DNA of 22,956 nucleotides from Alteromonadaceae bacterium UBA2620. Lineage in GTDB: Bacteria > Pseudomonadota > Gammaproteobacteria > Enterobacterales > Alteromonadaceae. Shown piece after piece: positions 7,318 to 14,526 of this stretch. Within the stretch, counting starts at the first letter, position 1. Each line of letters begins with the position of its first letter. The stretch lies in contig DDJQ01000061.1 of assembly GCA_002339125.1 (NCBI GenBank), positions 1 to 22,956 on the forward strand, in the 5' to 3' direction. Both the position numbers and the translations under genes were made by a program. The notes beneath the pieces were generated by a model that worked only from the letters and a program-made list of their open reading frames with translations, made no database searches and had not been told where the DNA came from.

Positions 7318-7893
7318 ATGACGGTAGAACAGGGAAATGTAGTAAATGCCGAAGCAGCATTTACCCAACATCAACTGCAGCAGCAAATAGAAGCGGCGCA
7401 GCAGGGCGATATGGTTGCCTATCGGCAATTGTACGACCGCTTTGTAGGCAAGGTATATGCGTTGAGCTACCGCTTAACCGGCGATGCAGCGATGGCAGAA
7501 GATGCTACCCAGGAAGTGTTTGTTCAGGTATGGCAGAAGTTAGGTAACTTTTCTGGCAAGAGCCAGTTTGCCACCTGGCTACACAGCGTGACCGCCAACA
7601 TCACCATTAGCTATCTGCGCAAACAAAAAGGTTGGTTAAAAAGAGTGTTTTCCATGGAGCCCGAAACGGAGCAGCAGTTAATGGCTGAACCAGCAACCGA
7701 TCTTACGCAACTGGACAAATGTATTGTGAGGTTGCCGGAGCGGGCGCGGCTGGTGTTCGTGCTGCACGCGGTAGAAGGTTATCGGCATGAGGAAATTGGT
7801 CGCTTGCTCAATATGGCAACCGGTACCAGTAAGGCCCAGTATCACCGGGCCAGAACATTATTAGAGGAATGGTTGGGAGAAGGTAGTGAATAA
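7318..7893 (+). CDS. ECF-type RNA polymerase sigma factor
   Basis: The 191 residues contain a sigma-2 region at about 33-103 (YRQLYDRFVGKVYALSYRLT, then AEDATQEVFVQVWQKL and FATWLHSVTANITISYLRKQK) and a sigma-4 region at about 135-188 (LPERARLVFVLHAVEGYRHEEIG, then GTSKAQYHRARTLLEEWL). Such two-domain sigma factors direct RNA polymerase to small stress regulons and are held by a membrane anti-sigma. The next gene overlaps by 8 bp and fits that role. The ATG has no clear ribosome binding site, but no better start precedes the sigma-2 helix. Confidence 0.93.
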   Translation: MTVEQGNVVNAEAAFTQHQLQQQIEAAQQGDMVAYRQLYDRFVGKVYALSYRLTGDAAMAEDATQEVFVQVWQKLGNFSGKSQFATWLHSVTANITISYLRKQKGWLKRVFSMEPETEQQLMAEPATDLTQLDKCIVRLPERARLVFVLHAVEGYRHEEIGRLLNMATGTSKAQYHRARTLLEEWLGEGSE

Positions 7894-8368
7894 TCAACCT
7901 GACAATTTAAAGCAACAACTCGACAAGCTGCCCGAGGATATTAAGCCATCACGGGATTTATGGCAGGGCATCGAACTGGCCATTACTCATGATGCGCCTG
8001 CCCAGGCTGCGCGTTCGCGGTGGCCGTTGGCGGCAGCTGGCTTAGTTTTACCAGCAGTACTGGTATGGCTGTTTATGAGCGGTGGGCAGCAACCAGTGGG
8101 CTCTACCAATCCAACGGTGGTTGCCCAGATGAGTAAACAATTTGAAACTCAGAAAGCTTCACTTCTGGTGGCTTACCAGGACCAGAATGCCGTGGCTGAT
8201 AACTGGCAGGGACAGCTGGCTGAGCTTGAGTCGGCGGCCGATGCGATTAAGGCCGCACTGGAAAACGACCCGAATAACATGGCGCTTTTGCGAATGCTGC
8301 AAAGCGTTTATCAACAACAGATTGACCTGATTGAGCGAGTGCACGCGCCCAAATGGCAACAAATTTAA
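7886..8368 (+). CDS. Probable single-pass membrane anti-sigma factor
   Basis: The 160-residue protein begins at GTG 7886 inside the last codons of the sigma gene (GTGAATAA overlap), behind GAGAAGG, so the two are translationally coupled. It has a short cytosolic part (1-45, with LPEDIKPSRDLWQGIE), one membrane segment at about 46-65, and a helical outer part (72-160). No zinc-binding HxxxCxxC motif is present. Position and topology indicate the anti-sigma partner; the sequence family is not recognised with certainty. Confidence 0.72.
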   Translation: MNNQPDNLKQQLDKLPEDIKPSRDLWQGIELAITHDAPAQAARSRWPLAAAGLVLPAVLVWLFMSGGQQPVGSTNPTVVAQMSKQFETQKASLLVAYQDQNAVADNWQGQLAELESAADAIKAALENDPNNMALLRMLQSVYQQQIDLIERVHAPKWQQI

Positions 8369-8378
8369 TAGGTGAATT

Positions 8379-9359
8379 ATGCAAACTTTAACGACAACAC
8401 AATACTTAAAAAACCTTTGCTGGGGCGCAGCAGTGGCAGGCGTACTGTTTTCTGCAAATGCTTTTGCGCAGGAAAAAATCGACCGGGTGCTGGATACTGA
8501 CAGCAAGCCTTTTGTGGAAATGGAACACGTGTATGGCAAGGCTGACATTAAAACCTGGGATAAAAATCAGGTCAGAATCACTGGTACCCTGGGTGAACTC
8601 ACCGAGGAGTTTACTTTCGAAAAACGCGGTAATTCCGTGGTAATTGATGTAGAGGTTAAAAATAATCACTATCGTTGGGAAGATAAAGACGAAGCGAAGG
8701 ACAATCTGACCGTTTATGTACCGGTAGGCAGCCGCTTTGCCTACGAAACGGTTAATGCCAATGTGAAGATTGAAGGGCTACAGGGCGGTACCTCAATTGA
8801 AGTTGTTAACGGCGATATTGAGGGCCGTAATTTAGGCGGTAAGGTTAATGTTGAATCTGTTAATGGAGACATAGAGCTCAAAGGGATTACCGGCATGCTG
8901 ACCGTTGAAGCAGTAAATGGCGATATTGGAGTGGAGCACGACAGCACAGAGTCTCTCGAGGTAGTGAGTGTTAATGGTAAGATTGACCTGAAGAGCAACA
9001 GCCGGGAAGTGACTGTGGAAACCGTGAACGGGGATTCATCCCTGGAACTGGCTGAAGTAGACGATCTGGAAATGACCTCGGTAAACGGTGATGCGCGGGT
9101 ATCGATGAGTCTGGCGGATAATGCTGATGTAGAAGTTGATACCGTGGGCGGTAGCATTACATTGAACTTCAATGGTGATGTGTCAGCCCGCTTTGAACTG
9201 GAAGCCCACGCAGGTGGCAGCATTCGCAATCAAATCAACGATAGCAAGGTCAGCAAGGCCAAGTATGGCCCGGGCCAGTGGATAGACTTCACCGAAGGTA
9301 GTGGCAACAGCCGGGTAAGAGTCTCCACAGTAAACGGCCGCGTCACGGTTACTAAATGA
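8379..9359 (+). CDS. Exported DUF4097-type beta-helix protein with VNGD repeats
   Basis: The 326-residue protein has a signal peptide with a likely cut after AFA (residue 30). A region of VNG-centred repeats follows, with Asn at 144, 162, 180, 199, 217 and 236, then a degenerate VGG at 256-258 and a last VNG at 318-320. The spacing of 18-19 residues fits one turn of a beta-solenoid, as in DUF4097 putative adhesins. It starts 10 bp after the anti-sigma gene, so it is part of the sigma operon and is likely periplasmic or surface-exposed, perhaps as a sensor or an output of that regulon. A 13-bp hairpin begins over its stop codon. Confidence 0.85.
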   Translation: MQTLTTTQYLKNLCWGAAVAGVLFSANAFAQEKIDRVLDTDSKPFVEMEHVYGKADIKTWDKNQVRITGTLGELTEEFTFEKRGNSVVIDVEVKNNHYRWEDKDEAKDNLTVYVPVGSRFAYETVNANVKIEGLQGGTSIEVVNGDIEGRNLGGKVNVESVNGDIELKGITGMLTVEAVNGDIGVEHDSTESLEVVSVNGKIDLKSNSREVTVETVNGDSSLELAEVDDLEMTSVNGDARVSMSLADNADVEVDTVGGSITLNFNGDVSARFELEAHAGGSIRNQINDSKVSKAKYGPGQWIDFTEGSGNSRVRVSTVNGRVTVTK

Positions 9360-9423
9360 ATGAGCGACGCAGTCGCTCATTCATCCCGGAGATTTCGTAA
9401 GAAATCATCCGGGTTCTCTTTTT
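9356..9423 (+). terminator. Double hairpin terminator after the sigma operon
   Basis: A perfect 13-bp stem (ATGAATGAGCGAC at 9356-9368, loop GCA, its complement at 9372-9384) covers the stop codon. It is followed by a second stem (CCCGG 9385-9389 with CCGGG 9409-9413, GATTTC 9391-9396 with GAAATC 9401-9406) and a T-rich tract at 9414-9423. Confidence 0.8.
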
Positions 9424-9437
9424 GCCGTCATACCGTA

Positions 9438-9449
9438 TATGGACTCCTC
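9438..9449 (+). repeat. Left subterminal inverted repeat of the IS
   Basis: TATGGACTCCTC is the exact reverse complement of 10754-10765. It lies just inside the end that follows the transposase stop codon. Confidence 0.85.
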
Positions 9450-9659
9450 TTGTCATGCAATACCTAATTTGCGATGCTGTCAGGTGTGAGATGCGTGCGT
9501 ATATTCGGACTCTTATTAGGTAGCTAGCCTTGTCCATTGATGTGCTCGCTCCCCCATGCCTTTTACGGCTTAAAGGTTTTTCCAACCGCCGGGATGAACA
9601 GGCGCTTGGGGGACGGTCTGACCTGATTAACGTCGCATTACGGGTATTGCAGAACCTGG
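9450..9659 (-). ncRNA. Candidate guide (bridge/seek) RNA region of the IS
   Basis: IS1111-type elements encode a structured guide RNA between the transposase stop and the element end, and this 210-nt gap has that position. On the minus strand, bases 9609-9582 form a hairpin: CCAAGCGCC pairs with GGCGGTTGG with one mismatch, closing the loop TGTTCATCCC. The run TCATCCCGGC (9597-9588) is identical to the repeat in which the element sits (10905-10914). The exact RNA ends and the second guide segment are not resolved. Confidence 0.5.
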
Positions 9660-10703
9660 TTAAATGGTCACAGACTCAGGGGCTTGATAGGGCTGTTGGT
9701 AGTGCACCATGGCCCAGGCTATCCTGACGGTTTTATTGGCTAATGCCACGGCGGCTCGGCGTAATCCTCGTCGCTCTATTAATTGTTTCATCCAGACTTC
9801 GCGGGTATTTTTCGGTGGACGTTTGGCGACGACTTTTATTTTTGCCAGCGCGCCCTGAATAAGATTGGCCCTGAGCTGCTTCTTGGCGATGCGTTGGCTA
9901 ATCCCCAGCATGACGACTTTGCCACCGCTGCTGTGCTGTTTGGGCGTCAGGCCAATACAGGCTGCCGCCTCCCGGCCGTTCTTAAAGGCTTCACCTCGCG
10001 TTCCGAGTGCGAGGTACAGGTTTAAGGCATTGACCGGGCCCACGCCATCGAGCTTCTGTAATTCATTACATTGCTCATGTGTTTTTAGTTGAGCACGGAG
10101 CTGCTTTTCAGCCTCCCTGACTTGTTGCTTTAAACTTATCCAGAACTGATATTGTTGATGAAGCGGTCCCCGAAGCATCATGGGTAGCTCATTCTCGGCA
10201 TCTTCCAGGATATCGGGGATACGCTCCCGGAAGGCTTTTTCTCCTTGTGGTATCACAAGGCCGAACTCAAACACGATGGCACGGATAAGGTTACTGGTGG
10301 CAATCGCGATATCCTGATAATGCTTACGCATTTTCTCGAGTGCTTGCAGTGCCAACTGGTCATTATTTTTTATGGCCACCGGTTTTACGTTAGGTTGTCG
10401 CACGGCAATACCAATCGCTACCGCATCATTTTTATCGGTTTTATGGCCCTCAACAAACTTTTTCACGAAGCGGGCTGAAATAAGTACGGGCTGATGGCCT
10501 AAAGCGCGCGCCTGCTTCGCCCAGTAATGGGCACTGCCACAGGCTTCCATGGCAACAACAGAAGGGGTTTGTTTGGCTAACCAGTTAAGCACCTGCTGAC
10601 GGCGTAACTCCCGATTAGTTTTAACCTCGTTTTGCTTATCTAAAATACAAACCTGAATAACATTCTTTGCTAAATCCAGGGCAATTACGTTATCTTGATA
10701 CAT
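9660..10703 (-). CDS. IS110-family (IS1111-type) DEDD transposase
   Basis: The 347-residue protein has an N-terminal RuvC-like domain with the DEDD residues D10 (IALDLAK), E53 (VAMEACGSAHYW), D90 and D93 (HKTDKNDA). A helical linker (about 120-210) leads to a C-terminal Transposase_20 domain with a helix-hairpin-helix (LQKLDGVGPVNAL, 215-227) and the SSGGK motif at 258-262 that holds the catalytic serine of this family. These recombinases work on a circular intermediate and are guided by an RNA from the element. The length is full and I see no frameshift. GGAG lies seven bases before the ATG, inside a copy of the element's end repeat. Confidence 0.95.
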   Translation of the reverse strand: MYQDNVIALDLAKNVIQVCILDKQNEVKTNRELRRQQVLNWLAKQTPSVVAMEACGSAHYWAKQARALGHQPVLISARFVKKFVEGHKTDKNDAVAIGIAVRQPNVKPVAIKNNDQLALQALEKMRKHYQDIAIATSNLIRAIVFEFGLVIPQGEKAFRERIPDILEDAENELPMMLRGPLHQQYQFWISLKQQVREAEKQLRAQLKTHEQCNELQKLDGVGPVNALNLYLALGTRGEAFKNGREAAACIGLTPKQHSSGGKVVMLGISQRIAKKQLRANLIQGALAKIKVVAKRPPKNTREVWMKQLIERRGLRRAAVALANKTVRIAWAMVHYQQPYQAPESVTI

Positions 10704-10768
10704 GTATGGACTCCGTTTTTTTTGTGCAAGAAATAACCTACCTCCCTCGGAGGGAGGAGTCCATACAT
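10702..10768 (-). promoter_or_regulatory. Perfect 13-bp inverted repeat enclosing the transposase RBS and start
   Basis: ATGTATGGACTCC (10702-10714) and GGAGTCCATACAT (10756-10768) are perfect inverted copies. In a minus-strand transcript entering from outside, the first arm would pair with the GGAG, spacer and first two bases of the transposase ATG, hiding the initiation site. The loop contains a second perfect hairpin, CCTCCCTC/GAGGGAGG at 10741-10757, which competes with the outer arm. Confidence 0.6.
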
Positions 10769-10860
10769 CGGCCGCCGAGCCGGGAGCTTCTAAAAAGGCT
10801 GGCTCGTCTCAAACAGCTTTTTTCCTCAAGGATATAATAAACCCACAATATCACGTCAGG

Positions 10861-10890
10861 AGATCCCCGCTTAAAGCATGCGGGGATGAC
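10861..10890. repeat. Palindromic intergenic repeat, inverted orientation
   Basis: AGATCCCCGC (10861-10870), a 9-nt spacer, then GCGGGGATGAC (10880-10890). The outer AGATCCC...GGGATGAC frame is the reverse of the GTCATCCC...GGGATCT unit 14 bp further on, so the two form a head-to-head pair. Confidence 0.6.
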
Positions 10891-10903
10891 GATTTATAGT
10901 TAT

Positions 10904-10940
10904 GTCATCCCGGCCGCTGAGCCGGGATCTGCTAAAAAGT
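10904..10940. repeat. Intact palindromic intergenic repeat, same family as the IS target
   Basis: GTCATCCCGGC (10904-10914), loop CGCTGA, GCCGGGATCT (10921-10930), then GCTAAAAAGT. It aligns with the sequence rebuilt across the IS (9427-9434 joined to 10770-10798) with only a few mismatches and no gap, and so shows what the empty site looked like. Confidence 0.7.
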
Positions 10941-11068
10941 CAGTAGTCTTATTGTGTGAGCAAAACTTTTCATGAGATACCGGGTAGCGACAAAAGCCGC
11001 TTACGGTATGCCGTATTAAAGTGAGCCCTAAGAGCAATCCCGGATTACCCCTTGCGGAGTTTCCGGGA

Positions 11069-11093
11069 TAAAACCGGACTGTGTCCGGTTTTA
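11069..11093 (-). terminator. Intrinsic terminator of the ABC/adaptor operon
   Basis: On the minus strand the stop codon TAA begins an 11-bp stem (arms AAAACCGGAC and GTCCGGTTTT plus one pair, loop ACA) that ends in TTTTA. The hairpin overlaps the permease stop codon. Confidence 0.75.
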
Positions 11094-12347
11094 GTCTGAA
11101 TGGAGGGCGTCTATTGGGTTGAGCTTTGAGGCTTTTATGGCGGGGAACACGCCAAAGCCAACACCTACCAACAAACAAATAGATACTGATAGCACAATCG
11201 CCGTCAGCGACCAGCTTACCGCCCAGTCTGAGTAGAAACCAATAATCTCCGATAACACCAGGCCAAAGAAAATACCCAACAGGCCGCCGAGCACTGAAAT
11301 CACAAAACTCTCGGCAATAAACTGCAATTTAATATCCTGCTGAGTGGCACCTACTGCACGCAGTAAACCAATTTCTTTAGTACGCTCCAGCACGTTGGCC
11401 AACATGATGTTCATAATACCGATGCCACCAACCAATAATGAGATACCGGCCACACACGCCATAACAATGTTGAAAATGCGTTGGGTGTTTTCTTGTTGTG
11501 CCAGCAATTCCACCGGAATGATCAGGCTGTAGTCGTCAATGCCGCCGTGGCGTTGAGCAAGCAACTGGGTAACGGCTTTTGCCGCCAGTACAGTAGAGTA
11601 ATCTTCTTCTACTTCAAACTTCACCACATCCAGTTCGCTGGCGAGTGGTTCCATGTTGAGCTTTTTCTGGCTGGTGGATAACGGGATAAACACGCGGTTT
11701 CTGTCGCCGTTGATTTTAACGCCCTGAAAGGCTTCTTTATTAAATTCCGGCGCAGCAATAACCCCAACCACTTCAAACCACACATGGTTGATTTTAAGGA
11801 ACTGGCCCAATGGGTTTTTGTCGGGGAACAGGGTGTTGGCTACATCGGCGCCGAGTACCGCAACCTGTGAAACATGTAACTCATCATCATCGCTGAGTAA
11901 ACGGCCCTGGGAAGCGTTCATGCTGGCAAGGTCAAAGTAGCTACTGGTAACGCCCACGGCGGATGCATCGGCTTTGGCATAATCGCTGTAAAGGGCAAAG
12001 AGCTTAATTTGTTTTTCACCACTGTAGTGAGTAATGAAGGGCAGGGTCGCCATGGCGGCTTCCACATCGGCCAGGTTGAGCCCGAGCGACTCTTCGCGGA
12101 TATCCTTCAACTCTTCGGCGGTGTAGCTTTTGGATTCTACAATCAGGTTTTGTAGCCCCATTGAGCCAATCATTTTCAGCGCTTCCTGCTCGGCACCTTT
12201 ACCAATGTTGAGCATAGCGATTACTGCGCCAACACCAAAGATCATGCCCAGCAGGGTTAAGAAGGTGCGTAGTTTTTGTGCCAGCAGCTCATGTAAGGCG
12301 TCGCTCACCAGCAACCGGGTTTTGGTTATCGTAAGTTGGTTTAACAT
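11091..12347 (-). CDS. MacB/FtsX-type ABC transporter permease
   Basis: The 418-residue protein has the MacB layout: a membrane segment at about 29-48, a periplasmic core domain (49-285), then three segments at about 291-317, 345-370 and 379-403, with the FtsX sequences ERTKEIGLLRAVGATQQDI (321-339) and FPAIKASKLNPIDAL near the end. Such permeases act as mechanotransducers that move substrates from periplasm to outside or handle lipoproteins. It lacks its own ATPase domain, which is supplied by the first gene of the operon. Its ATG overlaps the stop of the preceding adaptor gene (TAATG). Confidence 0.93.
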   Translation of the reverse strand: MLNQLTITKTRLLVSDALHELLAQKLRTFLTLLGMIFGVGAVIAMLNIGKGAEQEALKMIGSMGLQNLIVESKSYTAEELKDIREESLGLNLADVEAAMATLPFITHYSGEKQIKLFALYSDYAKADASAVGVTSSYFDLASMNASQGRLLSDDDELHVSQVAVLGADVANTLFPDKNPLGQFLKINHVWFEVVGVIAAPEFNKEAFQGVKINGDRNRVFIPLSTSQKKLNMEPLASELDVVKFEVEEDYSTVLAAKAVTQLLAQRHGGIDDYSLIIPVELLAQQENTQRIFNIVMACVAGISLLVGGIGIMNIMLANVLERTKEIGLLRAVGATQQDIKLQFIAESFVISVLGGLLGIFFGLVLSEIIGFYSDWAVSWSLTAIVLSVSICLLVGVGFGVFPAIKASKLNPIDALHSD

Positions 12348-13531
12348 TAAATAAGCTCCCGGTACGACAGGGCAATACTATCGCCTTCACTGAGGCCGTT
12401 GGTAACTTCCACGAAGTGCAGATTTTTCTGGCCAATTTCAATTTGCTGGCGGCTGAAGCCGCTACCATCTTTACGGAACACGTAGTTGATTCCCTGCTCG
12501 TTGTAAATGGCCTGAATCGGCACCATCAGTTTGCTTTCGCCTTTGGATACCTCAATCCGGGCATTTAATTTGCGCCCCGGAGAGAGAATAGGCGAGTCCT
12601 GATCGTCAATATCAATCGTCACCTCAAAGTACTTGGTGGGATCGTTTCGGGAAATGGTTCTGGAGAAGCCGGAAACCTGTTTTAAGGTTCCGGTGAAGAC
12701 CTTGTTAGGGTAAGCTTCCAGGGAAATGGTAACCGGCTGGCCGGGTGCCAGGCCGATGGCCTGTTTATCCAGCACGTAGCCCTTGGCCTGCATTTTCGAC
12801 AGGTCCGGGAGTTTAGCGATAGGCCGCCCTGGAAACACGGTTTCGCCCACCGATGGCTTCTCGCCACGCCAGTTAGACTCGTATACCAGCAGGCCGTCGT
12901 ATGGCGCATGAATCTCCAGCGTCTCAATGGCTGACTTAATCTGGTTGTACTTTTGCTCACTGCCTTTTTTGCGAATGCTTAATACGTCTATGGCGCTGGA
13001 GTTTTGCTCAACCACGCTTTCTTTTTTCCAGTCCAGGTAGTTGTCTTTGGCGCCAAGGTATTCTTTATTTTGCATGTTTTCGATGATTTCGATGCGCGAA
13101 TATACTCGTAAATCATCGATGGTAAATTCGTCTGCAAAGACAAACTCTTTAACCACCAGGGCCTTATCCATTTCAACGTCGAGCTCTTCCTGAGTCAGGG
13201 TAGAGCGGTTCAGCTTCATGTCTTCTTCAAGGAGCATCATGGCGAGCATTTCTTTGCGCATGTCGAGGTTGAGCTGCTCAGCATCAAAGCGGGCAATTAA
13301 CTGGCCTTTTTTAACGTTGGTGTACTCTTTTTCCAGCCACGCTATGGTCATCGGGCGGCGGCTCGACGCGCCAATGGCCGTTGCATTGGCGGCTTCCAGC
13401 TCACCCTTTACCGGTACCATGAGTTCGAAGGGCTGACGTTCAACCTGATAGGTAGGGGTTGTTTGTTCTGTTTCGCCGCAACCGCTTAACAGTATGGCTG
13501 CCGCAAGGCAGGTAAACCACTTAGGCGTCAT
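12347..13531 (-). CDS. HlyD/MacA-type periplasmic adaptor, lipoprotein (third adaptor)
   Basis: The 394-residue protein begins with a lipoprotein signal whose lipobox LSGC puts the lipidated cysteine at residue 18. It has split lipoyl-type segments (GELEAANATAIGASSRRP near 44-61, and IHAPYDGLLVYESNWRG near 206-222), a helical hairpin between them, a beta-barrel part with ISLEAYPNKVFTGTL, and a membrane-proximal part with LMVPIQAIYNE. It would link the permease to an outer-membrane exit. AGGAGG precedes the start, which overlaps the previous gene by ATGA. It differs clearly in sequence from the two other adaptors of the operon. Confidence 0.88.
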   Translation of the reverse strand: MTPKWFTCLAAAILLSGCGETEQTTPTYQVERQPFELMVPVKGELEAANATAIGASSRRPMTIAWLEKEYTNVKKGQLIARFDAEQLNLDMRKEMLAMMLLEEDMKLNRSTLTQEELDVEMDKALVVKEFVFADEFTIDDLRVYSRIEIIENMQNKEYLGAKDNYLDWKKESVVEQNSSAIDVLSIRKKGSEQKYNQIKSAIETLEIHAPYDGLLVYESNWRGEKPSVGETVFPGRPIAKLPDLSKMQAKGYVLDKQAIGLAPGQPVTISLEAYPNKVFTGTLKQVSGFSRTISRNDPTKYFEVTIDIDDQDSPILSPGRKLNARIEVSKGESKLMVPIQAIYNEQGINYVFRKDGSGFSRQQIEIGQKNLHFVEVTNGLSEGDSIALSYRELI

Positions 13532-14526
13532 GATAAGTTATCCTCCTGAACCTCGATATTTGCTTTCATGCCCGGGCGCATCCGTGCCGGGTCAATTTTT
13601 TCCAGTTCAATTTGTACATCAAATACAATACTCAGGTTGGTGGAGGACTTTTCTTTATAGGCTTCACCAAGGGAGACTATTTTGCCGGCGTAAGGGACTT
13701 CAGGGTAAGCGTCCAGCGTCACTTTCACTTTAGAACCGATGCTGAGCTTGGCGGTGTCTGCCTCATCAAACTGGGCTTTAACTGCCAGCTTATCCAGTGA
13801 TGGAATGGTCAGAATCGTCCGGCCCATAAAGACGGAATCGCCTACCGCAACTTTTTCGCCATCCGGTGCGGCTTTGTACATTATCAGGCCTGGCTTGGGC
13901 GACTTAACCGTGAGCTTGGCAATGTCTCGCTGTGTTTGCCCTAACTTAGATTGCAACCGGTTAATTTTGCTTTGGGCCAGTTGCTCATTGAGTTCGCGGG
14001 TTTCGGCAAACTGTTTGGCCTGTTGAGTGGCCTGGTTCAGCTTAGCTTTGGCTATCTCAAACTCTTTTTGCTGCTTTTCTTTTTCTACCCGCTTAGTCGA
14101 AATATCAACAATTTCTGCGAGGCGCTTTTCTTTTTCATAATTCATCTGCGCTTCGGCTAGTGCCAGTTTTAACTCCTCGGCGCGGGCTTCGTTTTCCAGC
14201 AACTCTTTCTCAAAGTTCTTTTTCTCGGCATCCAACTCACTTTGTTGCTCGATCAGCTTGGTTTGCAATTGCTGTCCATCAAATTTGAGCAGCATATCGC
14301 CTTCTTTAACATTGGTGTTTTCCGGCACCAGAAACTGCACTTTCATTTGCCACATACCACGAATAGACGGCGGCGACACACTGGCACTATCCAAAGAAAC
14401 AATTTCCCCGGATGCGGTAAGCGGGGCGCTAAGCGTTTTTTCGGAAGCCATCTCAATCGCCTGGTCGTTACTGCAAGCGCCGAGCATTAATGCGGCACAC
14501 AGCAAAACAGAATATTTAACGTGCAT
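13528..14526 (-). CDS. HlyD-type periplasmic adaptor, lipoprotein (second adaptor)
   Basis: The 332-residue product has a lipobox LGAC (C18). A first lipoyl half lies at about 62-84 (VPENTNVKEGDMLLKFDGQQ). A long helical hairpin (about 88-200) is rich in Glu, Lys and Gln. The second lipoyl half contains VKSPKPGLIMYKAAPDGEKVAVGD, and a beta-barrel part with VTLDAYPEVPYAGKI follows. It ends soon after the barrel (RPGMKANIEV), without the extended membrane-proximal part of the third adaptor. It overlaps the upstream gene by 11 bp and the downstream gene by 4 bp. Confidence 0.87.
   Translation of the reverse strand: MHVKYSVLLCAALMLGACSNDQAIEMASEKTLSAPLTASGEIVSLDSASVSPPSIRGMWQMKVQFLVPENTNVKEGDMLLKFDGQQLQTKLIEQQSELDAEKKNFEKELLENEARAEELKLALAEAQMNYEKEKRLAEIVDISTKRVEKEKQQKEFEIAKAKLNQATQQAKQFAETRELNEQLAQSKINRLQSKLGQTQRDIAKLTVKSPKPGLIMYKAAPDGEKVAVGDSVFMGRTILTIPSLDKLAVKAQFDEADTAKLSIGSKVKVTLDAYPEVPYAGKIVSLGEAYKEKSSTNLSIVFDVQIELEKIDPARMRPGMKANIEVQEDNLS

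Larger units (their letters stand above)
9435..10769 (-). mobile_element. IS110-family (IS1111-type) insertion sequence, about 1335 bp
   Basis: The element holds a DEDD transposase on the minus strand and has subterminal inverted repeats TATGGACTCCTC (9438-9449) and GAGGAGTCCATA (10754-10765). About 210 bp of non-coding DNA lies between the transposase stop and the left end. The limits are set by comparison with an intact repeat at 10904-10940: joining 9434 to 10770 restores that repeat. One base of ambiguity remains because both 9435 and 10770 are G. No flanking target duplication is needed, as is usual for this family. It appears complete and potentially active. Confidence 0.82.
10770..11090. 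other. Gene-free gap rich in palindromic repeats
   Basis: I see no credible gene in these 321 bases. They contain the right part of the repeat split by the IS (10770-10800), a hairpin ATCCCCGC/GCGGGGAT (10863-10887), an intact repeat ATCCCGGC/GCCGGGAT (10907-10928), an ATCCCGGA/TCCGGGAT dyad with arms near 11037-11045 and 11062-11069, and the terminator of the adaptor/permease operon. Confidence 0.6.

Noticed and set aside
8805..9100. DNA repeats or a CRISPR-like array at the regularly spaced VNG-coding segments
   Set aside because: The similarity is at protein level: codons vary from unit to unit (for example GTTAACGGC, GTTAATGGA, GTAAATGGC), the frame is continuous, and spacing fits a beta-solenoid.
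8741..9229. Long minus-strand reading frame (162 codons) opposite the VNGD-repeat gene
   Set aside because: It is the mirror of the repeated VNG codons, gives a Ser/Thr/Pro-rich low-complexity product and has no ribosome binding site.
10900..11178. Minus-strand frame of 92 codons across the repeat-rich gap
   Set aside because: It overlaps the end of the permease gene, a terminator and two palindromes, and its product looks like translated repeats.
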